Shown here in pieces: positions 1 through 7,696 of a stretch of 27,094 bases of DNA. Position numbers and translations under genes: made by a program. The stretch covers positions 1 to 27,094 of the forward strand of contig JAZROG010000045.1 of the NCBI GenBank assembly GCA_045648605.1. Reading direction: 5' to 3'. The number at the start of each line of letters is the position of its first letter. Position 1 is the first letter of the stretch. Source of the DNA: SIG710 sp045648605. Lineage in GTDB: Bacteria; Bacillota; Clostridia; Oscillospirales; CAG-272. Under the pieces are notes generated by a model. It ran no database searches. It had not been told where the DNA came from and was given only the letters and a program-made list of their open reading frames with translations.

Positions 1-87
1 GGCAATGGTGAGCTTCTTGCAAACAGTGAAATGATAATCAATCTGCCCGAAATGCAGAGCGTTATCGAAAAAGCACTCGGTAAATAA
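1..87 (+). CDS. 3' end of an unidentified gene
   Basis: An open frame enters from the left edge and stops with TAA at 85-87. The 28 visible residues end in ALGK and contain a mixed hydrophobic/acidic stretch (EMIINLPEMQSVIEKAL) that looks like a C-terminal helix. This is too little to assign a family. The stop is only 11 bases before the preferred start of the next gene, so the two are probably co-transcribed. No function is proposed. Confidence 0.6.
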   Translation, partial: GNGELLANSEMIINLPEMQSVIEKALGK

Positions 88-98
88 GGAGGATGGAT

Positions 99-2462
99 AT
101 GAAAAATCGTGTTTTTGGAATCAAAGCTGCGCTTCTCGTCATTTCCGTGCTTCTTTTGGCGCTTTCCCTTGCAACGGTGACCCTTGCGGCAAAGGCGGGC
201 AGTGGATATGCTGTGGATAAAAACAAAAAACCGACAAATATCAAATGGAGCATGACGGAGGACGGAATACTTTCCTTTGAGATAGATAAGGACTCGCAGA
301 ATACTCCATCGACAGTGATTCCCAGCACAGACCCCGTGACCCTTGAAAATGCCGCTTGGAACAAAACACCGCCCACATATGCGGAGGCTGTTAAGATAAT
401 CATAGGCGATGGCATCACCGCCATTGATGGCAGCTTTCAGGGCTGCAGACAGGTAAAGCAGGTGGAGATACCCACCTCCCTTGTAACTCTCAAAAGCGCA
501 TTTCTGTCCTGCACCGCCCTTGAAGCGATTTATGTGAGAGGAACGGAGCCTGTTACGGGACTTTTTGACTTTTCCTATGTTACTGAAATCGGTTCATACT
601 CCATCGGAAGCCAGAGTGCGCTTCAGAGGATCAAGCTTAATCCCGCACTTTCGGGCGAGCTTCCTCACGAGGCGATAAAAAATGTGGGACTTGTTGAGAT
701 CGAGATCCCCGAGGGTGTGACCCTTCTGAAAAATTCCTCTCTTGCAAAAACAAATTCCCTTAAAACAGTCACAGTTCTCGGCATGGAAACAGCTTTTGAA
801 TCCGACGATGTTTTTAAGGATAATCAAACCTATCCCAAAATCAAAGCAAAGAAAGGCTCAAAGGCAGCGGAATTTGCCCTTGCAAATGGCTATACCTTTA
901 TCGATCTTGAAACAGGCGAGGAAACAAAGGGAACAAAATATACCACAGGTGCTTCGATAATTCAAAGCGGAACCACAACACCCGTCTCCGAGGAGCTTGA
1001 GACCTTTGACCCAAAGGATGCTACCGCACACGGCTATATAAGCTATAAATACAAAGAAAACCCCGTTTGCCACACCGATTGGGCTTACTATGGTGACACA
1101 AAGACACTTGTTTTCTATTCGAGAACCACAAAATATAACGAAACAGGACGCTCCGAGCAGGCTGCGGACAAGGTCGGCTGGTCTAAATATAAGGACGAGA
1201 TAGAGCACGTTATTGTTGGCAACCACATTGCAAAGATAACCCAAAAGGCATTTTTAAATTATCCGAATCTTAAGGATGTTCAGCTTGGTGCAAAGGTAAC
1301 GCAGATAGATGCGCAGGCATTTTATAACTGCCCGAATCTGACCACCGTCTGGAGAATAGGCAGCGAGAGGATCGAGGGAAGAGCGGATCTTTCCAATATA
1401 ACGGTTTGTCAGGAAGGAACATGGGAGGGAACGTCGGTTGAGGAGATAATCTTCAATCCAACCCTTAAAGAAATAAACACAGTTATTCCCACAAGCCTTA
1501 AAAGAATTTATGCCGTTGCCTCCGAGGTAAATATTGCCTTTGCAAAGGAAAATTATATCGATCTTTATGATGTTCTTGATATAACAAAGGTTCATTCCTT
1601 CTTTATCGAGATAGATTTTTCGCTTCCTCTTTGCCGCGACAGAGCTGTTTTCCGTTTTGATGAAGCAACAGGCACTCTCTATGTTGAGGGCGTTGGTGTC
1701 ATAAGCGATATTATCAATTATTATGGCGGTGGCTCAAAGACCCAGCCGTGGTTCAGCATAAAGCAGAAGATAAAGCACATTGTCATCGGAGATCATATAA
1801 CAGAGATCGGCAAATACGCCTTCTGTCAGTGCGAAAATCTTGAAACTGTGGAAATTCCAAATGTTGAGAGCTTTTCAATTTACAATGCTGCGTTTGAGAA
1901 ATGCACAAATCTTAAATCTATCTACCGCAGAGGTGAATCGCCCATTGAAGGCACGCTCGATCTTTCAAATGTGCCGCAGCTTTTCCCGTGGACATTCGCA
2001 TATGATTATCTCATTGCAAATATCGTGCTGAGTGATGAGCTGAAAAGCATCGGTTCAAGTACCTTTGAGGAAAACACCAATCTTCTGAATGTTTATGGCG
2101 TGCCGGGAAGCTTTGCGGAGGAATATGCCACAAAAAATGGGCTGACATTCTTTGATGCTTCATCCCAAAAGCCCGAGGGCATAAAATGTGAGATGCCCGA
2201 AACCACCGCGTCCTCCGAGAATAGCGAAGAGGTCACAGGTGACATTTCCGAGAGCGAACAGGTAACGGAAAATGTAACGGATGAGCCGGATGACGGAAGG
2301 CTCCGCCTTAACATTATCGAGCGCAGCGAGCTTGATGTCTATAAGGCAAGCGTTGAAGGAGGCTCATCGGGCAAGATAGTGATTATTTGCGCCATTGCTG
2401 CCGCTGCTGCTGTGATTGCAATAATATCCGTCGTTGCCATAAAAAACAAAAAGAAAAAATAA
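99..2462 (+). CDS. secreted, membrane-anchored BspA-like leucine-rich-repeat protein
   Basis: About 787 residues. The N-terminus has a basic start (MKNR) and a long hydrophobic stretch ending near residue 30, as in a Sec signal peptide. The C-terminus has a hydrophobic helix (roughly residues 757-780, alanine/isoleucine/valine rich) followed by a lysine tail, so the protein should be exported and held in the membrane with its bulk outside. The body carries irregular BspA-type LRRs (for example GDHITEIGKYAFCQCENLE near residue 564; related units start near 103 and 374). A Thr/Ser/Glu-rich spacer at about 700-745 precedes the anchor. Start: an in-frame ATG also exists at 93, but AAGGAGG lies at 86-92, which gives a 6-base spacing to the ATG at 99 and none to the one at 93. 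Family members are usually surface adhesion or host-interaction proteins, but the partner is unknown here. Confidence 0.85.
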   Translation: MKNRVFGIKAALLVISVLLLALSLATVTLAAKAGSGYAVDKNKKPTNIKWSMTEDGILSFEIDKDSQNTPSTVIPSTDPVTLENAAWNKTPPTYAEAVKIIIGDGITAIDGSFQGCRQVKQVEIPTSLVTLKSAFLSCTALEAIYVRGTEPVTGLFDFSYVTEIGSYSIGSQSALQRIKLNPALSGELPHEAIKNVGLVEIEIPEGVTLLKNSSLAKTNSLKTVTVLGMETAFESDDVFKDNQTYPKIKAKKGSKAAEFALANGYTFIDLETGEETKGTKYTTGASIIQSGTTTPVSEELETFDPKDATAHGYISYKYKENPVCHTDWAYYGDTKTLVFYSRTTKYNETGRSEQAADKVGWSKYKDEIEHVIVGNHIAKITQKAFLNYPNLKDVQLGAKVTQIDAQAFYNCPNLTTVWRIGSERIEGRADLSNITVCQEGTWEGTSVEEIIFNPTLKEINTVIPTSLKRIYAVASEVNIAFAKENYIDLYDVLDITKVHSFFIEIDFSLPLCRDRAVFRFDEATGTLYVEGVGVISDIINYYGGGSKTQPWFSIKQKIKHIVIGDHITEIGKYAFCQCENLETVEIPNVESFSIYNAAFEKCTNLKSIYRRGESPIEGTLDLSNVPQLFPWTFAYDYLIANIVLSDELKSIGSSTFEENTNLLNVYGVPGSFAEEYATKNGLTFFDASSQKPEGIKCEMPETTASSENSEEVTGDISESEQVTENVTDEPDDGRLRLNIIERSELDVYKASVEGGSSGKIVIICAIAAAAAVIAIISVVAIKNKKKK

Positions 2463-2487
2463 TCAAAAAAAGCTTTCGCCACCGCGA

Positions 2488-2577
2488 GAGGGTATTTCGC
2501 CACTGCGGTGGCGACCGGCGCCGCCGCCGGCTCGCGCGACCTTTTAAAAAAGGTCGATCAAAACTTAAAAAAGGGGA
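2488..2577 (-). repeat. family 1 palindromic repeat, copy a
   Basis: Reverse-oriented copy of the multi-hairpin repeat also seen at 3495, 13305, 17727 and 19788. It contains the hairpin CGCCACTGCGGTGGCG, a GC-rich GCCGGC-type hairpin, and GACCTTTT/AAAAGGTC, followed by GATCAAAACTT. It is nearly identical to the reverse complement of 19788-19877. A second partial end (TTTCGCCACCGCG) sits just to the left near 2474, as if the terminus were duplicated. To the right, 2578-2672 holds only a small inverted repeat (CATGAAA at 2606-2612 with TTTCATG at 2623-2629) and no gene. The copy lies between convergent genes. Confidence 0.8.
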
Positions 2578-2672
2578 ATTTTATTGGTGTTTACCTGTGG
2601 TTCTACATGAAACAATCGGAAATTTCATGAAGAAACACAAATCCACCCCACCCCACGAGTCATCCCGAGCTT

Positions 2673-2724
2673 GCCGTCCCCTACAGATTTGCGTTTTTCA
2701 TCTCACCGATAAATTCCTATTTAT
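2673..2724 (-). repeat. family 2 MITE-like repeat, truncated copy
   Basis: Reverse complement of the outer left arm of the element complete at 10795-10961 and present again at 26978. About 47 bases (2673-2719) match exactly, including CCCCTACAGATTTGCG and the terminus AAATTCCT. The inner arm and the other end are missing or eroded. It lies in the convergent gap between the LRR gene and the zinc-ribbon gene. Confidence 0.8.
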
Positions 2725-2736
2725 AAATCATCAAAC

Positions 2737-2771
2737 AAAAAAGAGGCTGAATGAATCAGCCTCAATTTTTT
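2737..2771. terminator. bidirectional intrinsic terminator
   Basis: Stem GAGGCTGA (2743-2750) with TCAGCCTC (2756-2763) and a 5-base loop. It is flanked by an A6 run on the left and a T-rich run on the right, so it can end transcription from the LRR gene (plus) and from the zinc-ribbon gene (minus). Confidence 0.85.
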
Positions 2772-2781
2772 ATATAAGCTA

Positions 2782-3429
2782 TTATTCAAGATGCAGGCTA
2801 TCTGCATTGAGAAATGCGTTGGCGGCAAGGAGACTATCGGTGGGTATCATCTGCTCTGCGCCGCATTTTTTGCATCTGACCAGAATCCCGTAGTCCAGAA
2901 CCTCCGCCTCGTATTCGCCCTCTCCGTCAGCGCAATGGCAATATATCTTGCCCTCCTCCTCAAGGTCCTTTATGACAAACATAATGATGTCATATATCTG
3001 AGGGTCGGGAAGGATTTCCGCCTCGTCTGCGGCACGGATGGCATCAAGACCGCCCTCGATGCCGCTCTTTTCAAGCATATCGAGAAGCTCCAGCTCGGTT
3101 TTTGAAAGCTCTGCCTTAACTCTGTTCATATCGCCCATAAAGCAGATATTCACATCGGAATAAGGGCAGGGAAGCAAAAATACGTCCTTGCCAAAGAATA
3201 GAGAGCTTGTAACTGTGAAATTATGGGGCTTCGGGCAGAGCATACATGGAACGCTGAGCCTAACCTTATTGTCCTTGCCGAAAACGATGGACATTTCGCT
3301 CTTTCCACATTCGCATTTTAGCTTCACCATGTCCGCGCCAATGGAAAATGGGCTTACTGCGCTCAGAACTCCGCTTCCGCAATGGGGGCAGCGGTATGCA
3401 ACTGTTGTTTTCTTTGGTTCAAGTACCAT
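2782..3429 (-). CDS. cysteine-rich zinc-ribbon protein of unknown function
   Basis: 215 residues without signal peptide or membrane helix, so probably cytosolic. Metal-binding pairs are visible: CPHC (14-17) with CEC (39-41), CMLC followed by H (62-69), and near the C-terminus CHC (164-166) with CKKC (186-189). The middle (about 105-160) is acidic and helical. I do not recognise a named family. The pattern suggests two or three structural zinc sites. The start is uncertain: the only SD-like stretch, GAGG, lies about 12 bases upstream of the ATG. A TATAAT-like hexamer is at 3459-3464 on the minus strand without a good -35. The gene stands alone between two terminators, so it is probably monocistronic. 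Confidence 0.75.
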   Translation of the reverse strand: MVLEPKKTTVAYRCPHCGSGVLSAVSPFSIGADMVKLKCECGKSEMSIVFGKDNKVRLSVPCMLCPKPHNFTVTSSLFFGKDVFLLPCPYSDVNICFMGDMNRVKAELSKTELELLDMLEKSGIEGGLDAIRAADEAEILPDPQIYDIIMFVIKDLEEEGKIYCHCADGEGEYEAEVLDYGILVRCKKCGAEQMIPTDSLLAANAFLNADSLHLE

Positions 3430-3494
3430 TTTTCAATAAAACCTCGCTGTTTTTTAACATTATATGGGATGCTTTAGTCTTGTGCTACATTTTA

Positions 3495-3548
3495 GAGGGA
3501 TTTCGCCTCTGCGGAGGCGACCGGCGCTGCCGCAGTGGCGAAACTCCC
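3495..3548. repeat. family 1 repeat, internally deleted 54-base copy
   Basis: Both outer ends of family 1 are brought together: the left end reads GGGATTTCGCCTCTGCGG and the right end CCGCAGTGGCGAAACTCCC, nearly each other's reverse complement, with a short GC-rich middle. The internal hairpins and the central segment of the full element at 13305-13563 are missing. It lies upstream of the zinc-ribbon gene and downstream of the foldase terminator. Confidence 0.75.
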
Positions 3549-3554
3549 ATTCGG

Positions 3555-3590
3555 AAAAAATCAAGGGGCTTTGTAAAAACTCAGCCCCTT
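3555..3590 (-). terminator. intrinsic terminator after the PrsA-like gene
   Basis: On the minus strand AAGGGGCT and AGCCCCTT (3583-3590 and 3563-3570) form an 8-bp stem with a 12-base loop, followed by GA and T6 (complement of 3555-3560). It lies 24 bases beyond the stop of the foldase gene. Confidence 0.85.
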
Positions 3591-3614
3591 TATTTTTCTT
3601 GAAGTGTGCTCTTA

Positions 3615-5126
3615 TCAGCCCTTAACGGACTTATAAGCGGACTCGTTTGCAGTGATGGGATAAGCTTCCTTATATTCCTCGAAGATATCGCCTGTCTTTT
3701 CGCTTACGATCGTATTGCGGGATGTTGCAAGCCAAGTTGCCTCACCTGTGAAGAACATGATGTGGTAACCGTACTCTGTTTCAACTATCTCAGTATCGCC
3801 ATATGCGCGAGCGCTGTCAAATACCCATTCCTCAAAGGGAGCAACCATCTGACCCTCTGTGATATCGTTATAGAAAACGCCGCTATCGTCTGTGTACTTC
3901 TCTGCAAGAGCCTCGAAGGCATCCTTTGTCTGCTCGCCTGCAAGGTATTCTGCATAGACCTCATCAGCCTTTGCCTTTGCCTCTTCCTTTGTTTCGTAAG
4001 AATCAAATGCGATAAGTATATGACCTGTGCTCTTTGAGAGTGCATCGTTGGGGTAAGGAGCTTTAACAACGAAATAAACCTCAACGGTGTATGTTACTTC
4101 GGTTGCATCAGCGGAAGCTGCTTCCTCTGTCTCTGTTCCCTCTGTTTTAACATCGCTATCGTCTGTGAATACCTTAACATCGCCTGTAGCTCTTACAAAA
4201 GCGTCGTCTGCCTTCTCGAAGAGCCAATCAGCAGCCTCAGCAAGAGAAACCTGGCTCTTTGAGAGTGTTGTATAAGCATCATCTGCCTTTGTTTCGGGGG
4301 ACTCTTCAGCCTTTTCTGTGAGGTAAGCAACAAGAGCAGCCTTGAATTCATCCTCGCCCATAGCAGCGCCCATAGCGTCGAATTTTGCAAGGAATTCAGC
4401 CTTCTGTGCTTCCTTTTCCTCAGAAGCAAGATCAACATCTATCTTGAGAGTATCTGTATATTTGATAACGTCTGCAACAGTGAGGGTATCAACATTTTCC
4501 TTATAGTATGCATCGATCTCCTCGTCTGTAACAGCATCTTCTGTTTCGTTATAGATCTGAGTTTCATACTTGGAGGAAAGGAGAGCGAGCTCGAAGAACT
4601 GACGCATATCCTTTTCATTTACGCCCTTACCGAAGAGCATAGCCATATAAGCCTTAGTGGAGTATCCGTTAGTTTTTGCAGCTTCCTCGATTGCCGCAAC
4701 ATTATCGTCGATTGACTTATAATCGTCCTCGTCAAGAGTTACGCCCGCAGCCTTTGCAGCCTCGGCATAAACAAGATACTGCTCAAGAGCGGTTCTTGCA
4801 GAGTCCTTCATATTGTCGAACTGGAGATATTGAGCGATCTCCTGGCCCCACTGGTTTACCATGTTGTTATAGGTGGACATTGCGGCATACTTCATCATTG
4901 TTCCGCTAACCTTGAAGTTATCTGTTTTAAGAACTGTTTTGGAACGGAGAAGAACACCGTTATCCGAAAGAGTTGAAAGCACGAGAATGCCAACAAGGAA
5001 AACAATAACGAGTGTTGTCACAAGGGGAGTTACCCACTTATTTTCCTTCTTTACAGGCTTTTTAACCTGTGTATTTTCATTTTTACCCAGAGCTCTTGTA
5101 TCTCTGGCTCTCTGTCCTTTTCCCAT
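3615..5126 (-). CDS. membrane-anchored PrsA/SurA-like foldase with parvulin PPIase domain
   Basis: 503 residues. A basic cytosolic N-terminus (1-30) and one membrane helix (about 32-53) indicate an N-in, extracytoplasmic protein. There is no lipobox cysteine, unlike classic lipoprotein PrsA. A helical chaperone-like region (about 70-330) resembles SurA_N, and an acidic Thr/Glu/Asp stretch follows at about 325-350. The parvulin-type rotamase domain spans about 368-460 (GHILIAF, then the end motif TEYGYHIMFF). Expected role: helping secreted proteins fold at the outer face of the membrane, including cis-trans isomerisation of X-Pro bonds. It lies downstream of RNase J on the same strand but has its own promoter candidate and terminator. 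The SD (AAGGA) is 13 bases from the ATG, which is long. The alternative reading is a SurA_N/PpiC protein of unknown client. Confidence 0.85.
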   Translation of the reverse strand: MGKGQRARDTRALGKNENTQVKKPVKKENKWVTPLVTTLVIVFLVGILVLSTLSDNGVLLRSKTVLKTDNFKVSGTMMKYAAMSTYNNMVNQWGQEIAQYLQFDNMKDSARTALEQYLVYAEAAKAAGVTLDEDDYKSIDDNVAAIEEAAKTNGYSTKAYMAMLFGKGVNEKDMRQFFELALLSSKYETQIYNETEDAVTDEEIDAYYKENVDTLTVADVIKYTDTLKIDVDLASEEKEAQKAEFLAKFDAMGAAMGEDEFKAALVAYLTEKAEESPETKADDAYTTLSKSQVSLAEAADWLFEKADDAFVRATGDVKVFTDDSDVKTEGTETEEAASADATEVTYTVEVYFVVKAPYPNDALSKSTGHILIAFDSYETKEEAKAKADEVYAEYLAGEQTKDAFEALAEKYTDDSGVFYNDITEGQMVAPFEEWVFDSARAYGDTEIVETEYGYHIMFFTGEATWLATSRNTIVSEKTGDIFEEYKEAYPITANESAYKSVKG

Positions 5127-5163
5127 TTTGAGAATACCATCCTTTGTTTTTGATTATTTTTCA

Positions 5164-5193
5164 GCGCAATGCGCCATTTGACATTATATTATA
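5164..5193 (-). promoter_or_regulatory. candidate -10 region and short palindrome before the foldase gene
   Basis: On the minus strand two overlapping TATAAT hexamers lie in 5183-5193, without a convincing -35 at 16-18 bases. Immediately downstream, at the expected transcription start, is the 11-base palindrome GCGCAATGCGC (5164-5174). It could be an operator, but it is short. Confidence 0.35.
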
Positions 5194-5273
5194 ACAATAA
5201 ATTGTGTTCTTTTTGTGAATACTTTTTGAACTGCAACAAAACCTTTGCGTTTTTTGCGTATTTTTTCAAAAAA

Positions 5274-6950
5274 TCACACATTCATGATAACGGGGAGCAC
5301 CATAGGCTTGCGTTTTGTTTTCTGATAGATATATTTTGCAAGCTCATCCTTGACTCTGGTTTTAAGCTGCATACGGTCATAAACATCCGCATTGTCGAGG
5401 CAGTCGATTATGGCATCCATTGCGATAGACCTCAGCTCATCCATAAGCTCCTCGCTCTCGCGTACATAAACGAAGCCGCGGGAAACCACATCGGGTCCCG
5501 AAAGAAGCAGTCTGTCCTCCGCATCCACAGAAGCGACCACAACGATAAGTCCGTCCTGTGAAAGATGCCTTCTGTCGCGAAGAACGATGTTTCCGACATC
5601 GCCCACGCCAAGTCCGTCAACGAGAACATTGCCCGCAGGCACGCTTCCTGCCCATTTTGCGCCCTTTCGGTCGATCTCAAGTATCTTTCCGATCTCGGAG
5701 ATGAAGATATTGCCCGGTTTTGTTCCCATTGTAAGAGCGATCTCGCGATTTGCGTTCATATGGCGGAATTCACCGTGGATAGGCATAAAGTATTTAGGCT
5801 TTGTGAGAGCCTGCATCAGCTTCAGCTCCTCGCGGCAGGCGTGTCCCGAAACATGGACAGCAAGCACCGCATCGTGAAGAACGCTGACACCGTTTTTGGT
5901 AAGCTCATTGATAATTCTTCCAACAAGCTTCTCGTTTCCGGGAATGGCGCTGGAGGAAAGAATTACCAGGTCACTTGAGGAAAGCTTAACCTTGTCGTGG
6001 TCGGAGAAAGCCATTCTGTAAAGAGCCGACATAGGCTCGCCCTGACTTCCCGTGGTAATAAGAGTAAGCTCCTCGGGCTTGTAGCGCTTTATTTCCGAGA
6101 TATCTATAAGGACACCTGCGGGGACGTGCATATAACCAAGCTCAACGGCAGCGCTTACGATATTGAGCATGCTTCGTCCGGTCACCGCAACCTTTCTGCC
6201 GTGTGCCGCGCTTATATCTATTATCTGCTGAACTCTGTGAACATTTGAGGAGAATGTGGCAATGACGATTCTTTTATCTCTGTTTGAGGAGAATATCTGA
6301 CCAAGGGACTTGCCGACCTCCTTTTCCGAGGGGGTATATCCCGGACGCTCTGCGTTTGTTGATTCGCAAAGGAGCATAAGGACGCCCTTTTTGCCAAGCT
6401 CGCCAAGCCTTGTGATATTCATGACCTCACCGTCGATGGGTGTAAGGTCAAGCTTGAAATCTCCCGTGTGGACGATAGTTCCGATGGGGGTGGAGATAGC
6501 AAGACAGCAGGCATCTGCGATGGAATGGTTTGCATGAATGAATTCAACCTTTATCTCGCCCGCTTTTATAACGTCTCCCGCCGAGGCACAGCGCAGATCG
6601 GGCTCGTTTTCCAGCTTAAATTCCTGAAGCTTGTTTTTAATGATACCGAGAGTGAGCTTCGTGCCGTAAATTGGCGGATTTATTATTCTCAGCAGATAAG
6701 GAATTGCGCCTATATGGTCCTCATGTCCGTGTGTGAGGAAAACGCCCCTTATTCTGCTCGCGTTTTTTTCAAGATAAGACATATCGGGGATGACAAGATC
6801 GACTCCCAGCATATCGTCATCGGGGAAGCCGAGACCGCAGTCAACCACTATCATGTCATTTTCATATTCAATAACTGTAATATTCTTGCCGATCTCATTA
6901 AGACCGCCAAGAGGAATGATACGGATCTTTCCGTTTGCCTTTTTTTGCAT
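5274..6950 (-). CDS. rnjA: ribonuclease J
   Basis: 558 residues, the usual length for RNase J. The protein is a metallo-beta-lactamase/beta-CASP nuclease acting on mRNA and rRNA as a 5'-3' exonuclease and endonuclease. The zinc motif THGHEDHIG gives H74, H76, D78 and H79, the same numbering as B. subtilis RNase J1. A start-proximal GGLNEIGKN motif and late beta-CASP motifs (SGHA, PIHGEFRHM) are also present. The C-terminal domain follows from about 450. Start: AAAGGA lies 7 bases upstream of the ATG at 6950. J1 and J2 cannot be told apart here, so the symbol is a best guess. It has its own sigma-A promoter and a ~250-base leader (see 7212 and 7098). Confidence 0.95.
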   Translation of the reverse strand: MQKKANGKIRIIPLGGLNEIGKNITVIEYENDMIVVDCGLGFPDDDMLGVDLVIPDMSYLEKNASRIRGVFLTHGHEDHIGAIPYLLRIINPPIYGTKLTLGIIKNKLQEFKLENEPDLRCASAGDVIKAGEIKVEFIHANHSIADACCLAISTPIGTIVHTGDFKLDLTPIDGEVMNITRLGELGKKGVLMLLCESTNAERPGYTPSEKEVGKSLGQIFSSNRDKRIVIATFSSNVHRVQQIIDISAAHGRKVAVTGRSMLNIVSAAVELGYMHVPAGVLIDISEIKRYKPEELTLITTGSQGEPMSALYRMAFSDHDKVKLSSSDLVILSSSAIPGNEKLVGRIINELTKNGVSVLHDAVLAVHVSGHACREELKLMQALTKPKYFMPIHGEFRHMNANREIALTMGTKPGNIFISEIGKILEIDRKGAKWAGSVPAGNVLVDGLGVGDVGNIVLRDRRHLSQDGLIVVVASVDAEDRLLLSGPDVVSRGFVYVRESEELMDELRSIAMDAIIDCLDNADVYDRMQLKTRVKDELAKYIYQKTKRKPMVLPVIMNV

Positions 6951-6997
6951 ATTTTATCCTTTCTTAAAATAATGATGAAAGACGTCCGATTAAAATG

Positions 6998-7015
6998 TTA
7001 AACAGGAATTTATCG
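6998..7015 (+). repeat. solo family 2 repeat end in the RNase J leader
   Basis: Eighteen bases identical to the outer terminus of the family 2 element at 26977-26994 (AAACAGGAATTTATCG core). No second end or inner arm lies nearby, so this is either a remnant or a footprint. Confidence 0.45.
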
Positions 7016-7097
7016 AGGAGGCGAAACTTCATATGTGTAATGCGCTCTTTTTATATGTAAATTTGGCGCAGAAAAGCACGCTGATATAAAAACAGCG

Positions 7098-7148
7098 AAA
7101 AAACGCACCCGAAAAGGTCTGACCACACGTCCACGCAGACCCGACGGG
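7098..7148 (-). promoter_or_regulatory. terminator-like hairpin in the RNase J leader
   Basis: In the minus-strand leader, CCCG (from 7148) and CGGG (to 7108) enclose GGTCTG (complement of 7136-7141) pairing with CAGACC (complement of 7116-7121). Four bases later comes T6 (complement of 7098-7103). This nested hairpin plus T-run lies about 60-100 bases after the predicted start site and about 150 bases before the ATG, where an attenuator would sit. No ligand or antiterminator partner was identified. Confidence 0.4.
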
Positions 7149-7211
7149 AGCTTGTATTAAATTGAAGCTTTAAAACGGACACAGAGAGCAAAAGCTGCCC
7201 CTAACATCATC

Positions 7212-7240
7212 ATTATACCACATTTTCCCTCATTTGTCAA
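7212..7240 (-). promoter_or_regulatory. sigma-A promoter of the RNase J gene
   Basis: On the minus strand a perfect TTGACA (7240-7235) and a perfect TATAAT (7217-7212) are separated by 17 bases. The -35 overlaps the TGA stop of the upstream small membrane-protein gene. The predicted start near 7205 gives a leader of about 250 bases. Confidence 0.85.
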
Positions 7241-7518
7241 GATATGATCACTGCCAGCAAAACAGAACCCCCGCCGAGAACGATTCCCGAGATGAAAAAG
7301 AGCAGATAACGGATGAGGTAATAGCTTTTCCCCCTTGCCGTGTCTCCCATGCGGTTTTCCTCGATTATCCGATTTGCCTCAAGGAGTATACTTTTTCTCT
7401 CCCGCTCTTGGGAAAAATCCCTTTCGCCCTTCTTTTTCAGCACAAAATATGCTTCGTCAAATATTTCGCTTCCGGTGCCCCTTAGAACTATCATCTGCTT
7501 TCTGCATCCCTTCAGCAT
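7237..7518 (-). CDS. small single-pass membrane protein, function unknown
   Basis: 93 residues starting MLKGCRKQMIVLRGTGS. A polar charged middle (about 25-65) is followed by one hydrophobic helix near 68-90, so it is probably tail-anchored. The frame is open further upstream, but the ATG at 7518 has a strong SD (GGAGG, 5 bases away) and the upstream extension is phenylalanine-rich AT-biased sequence, so the short start is preferred. Similar short proteins occur in Clostridia, but I cannot name a function. It lies directly upstream of rnjA, and its stop codon is part of the rnjA -35 box. Confidence 0.65.
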   Translation of the reverse strand: MLKGCRKQMIVLRGTGSEIFDEAYFVLKKKGERDFSQERERKSILLEANRIIEENRMGDTARGKSYYLIRYLLFFISGIVLGGGSVLLAVIIS

Positions 7519-7661
7519 AGAACCCTCCAAAAAATTTCTTTTACATATTATTGGGCAAGAAAAACACTGAATATTCAACATTCGGAGACGGTAAGTGATC
7601 TGTAAAAAAGGAAAAATCTGCATAAAAACAAAAATATTTGTATAAAAATTTAAAAAAGCTC

Positions 7662-7690
7662 TTGACAAAATCGAATGTTGCCTTTATAAT
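7662..7690 (+). promoter_or_regulatory. sigma-A promoter of the T-box/ABC importer operon
   Basis: Perfect TTGACA (7662-7667), 17-base spacer, perfect TATAAT (7685-7690). Transcription should start near 7697, just before the T-box Stem I. Confidence 0.9.
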
Positions 7691-7696
7691 ATATAG

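Noticed and set aside
7016..7028. Fragment AGGAGGCGAAACTT resembling a family 1 end beside the solo family 2 terminus
   Set aside because: Only about 10 bases match and no hairpin core follows; likely chance.
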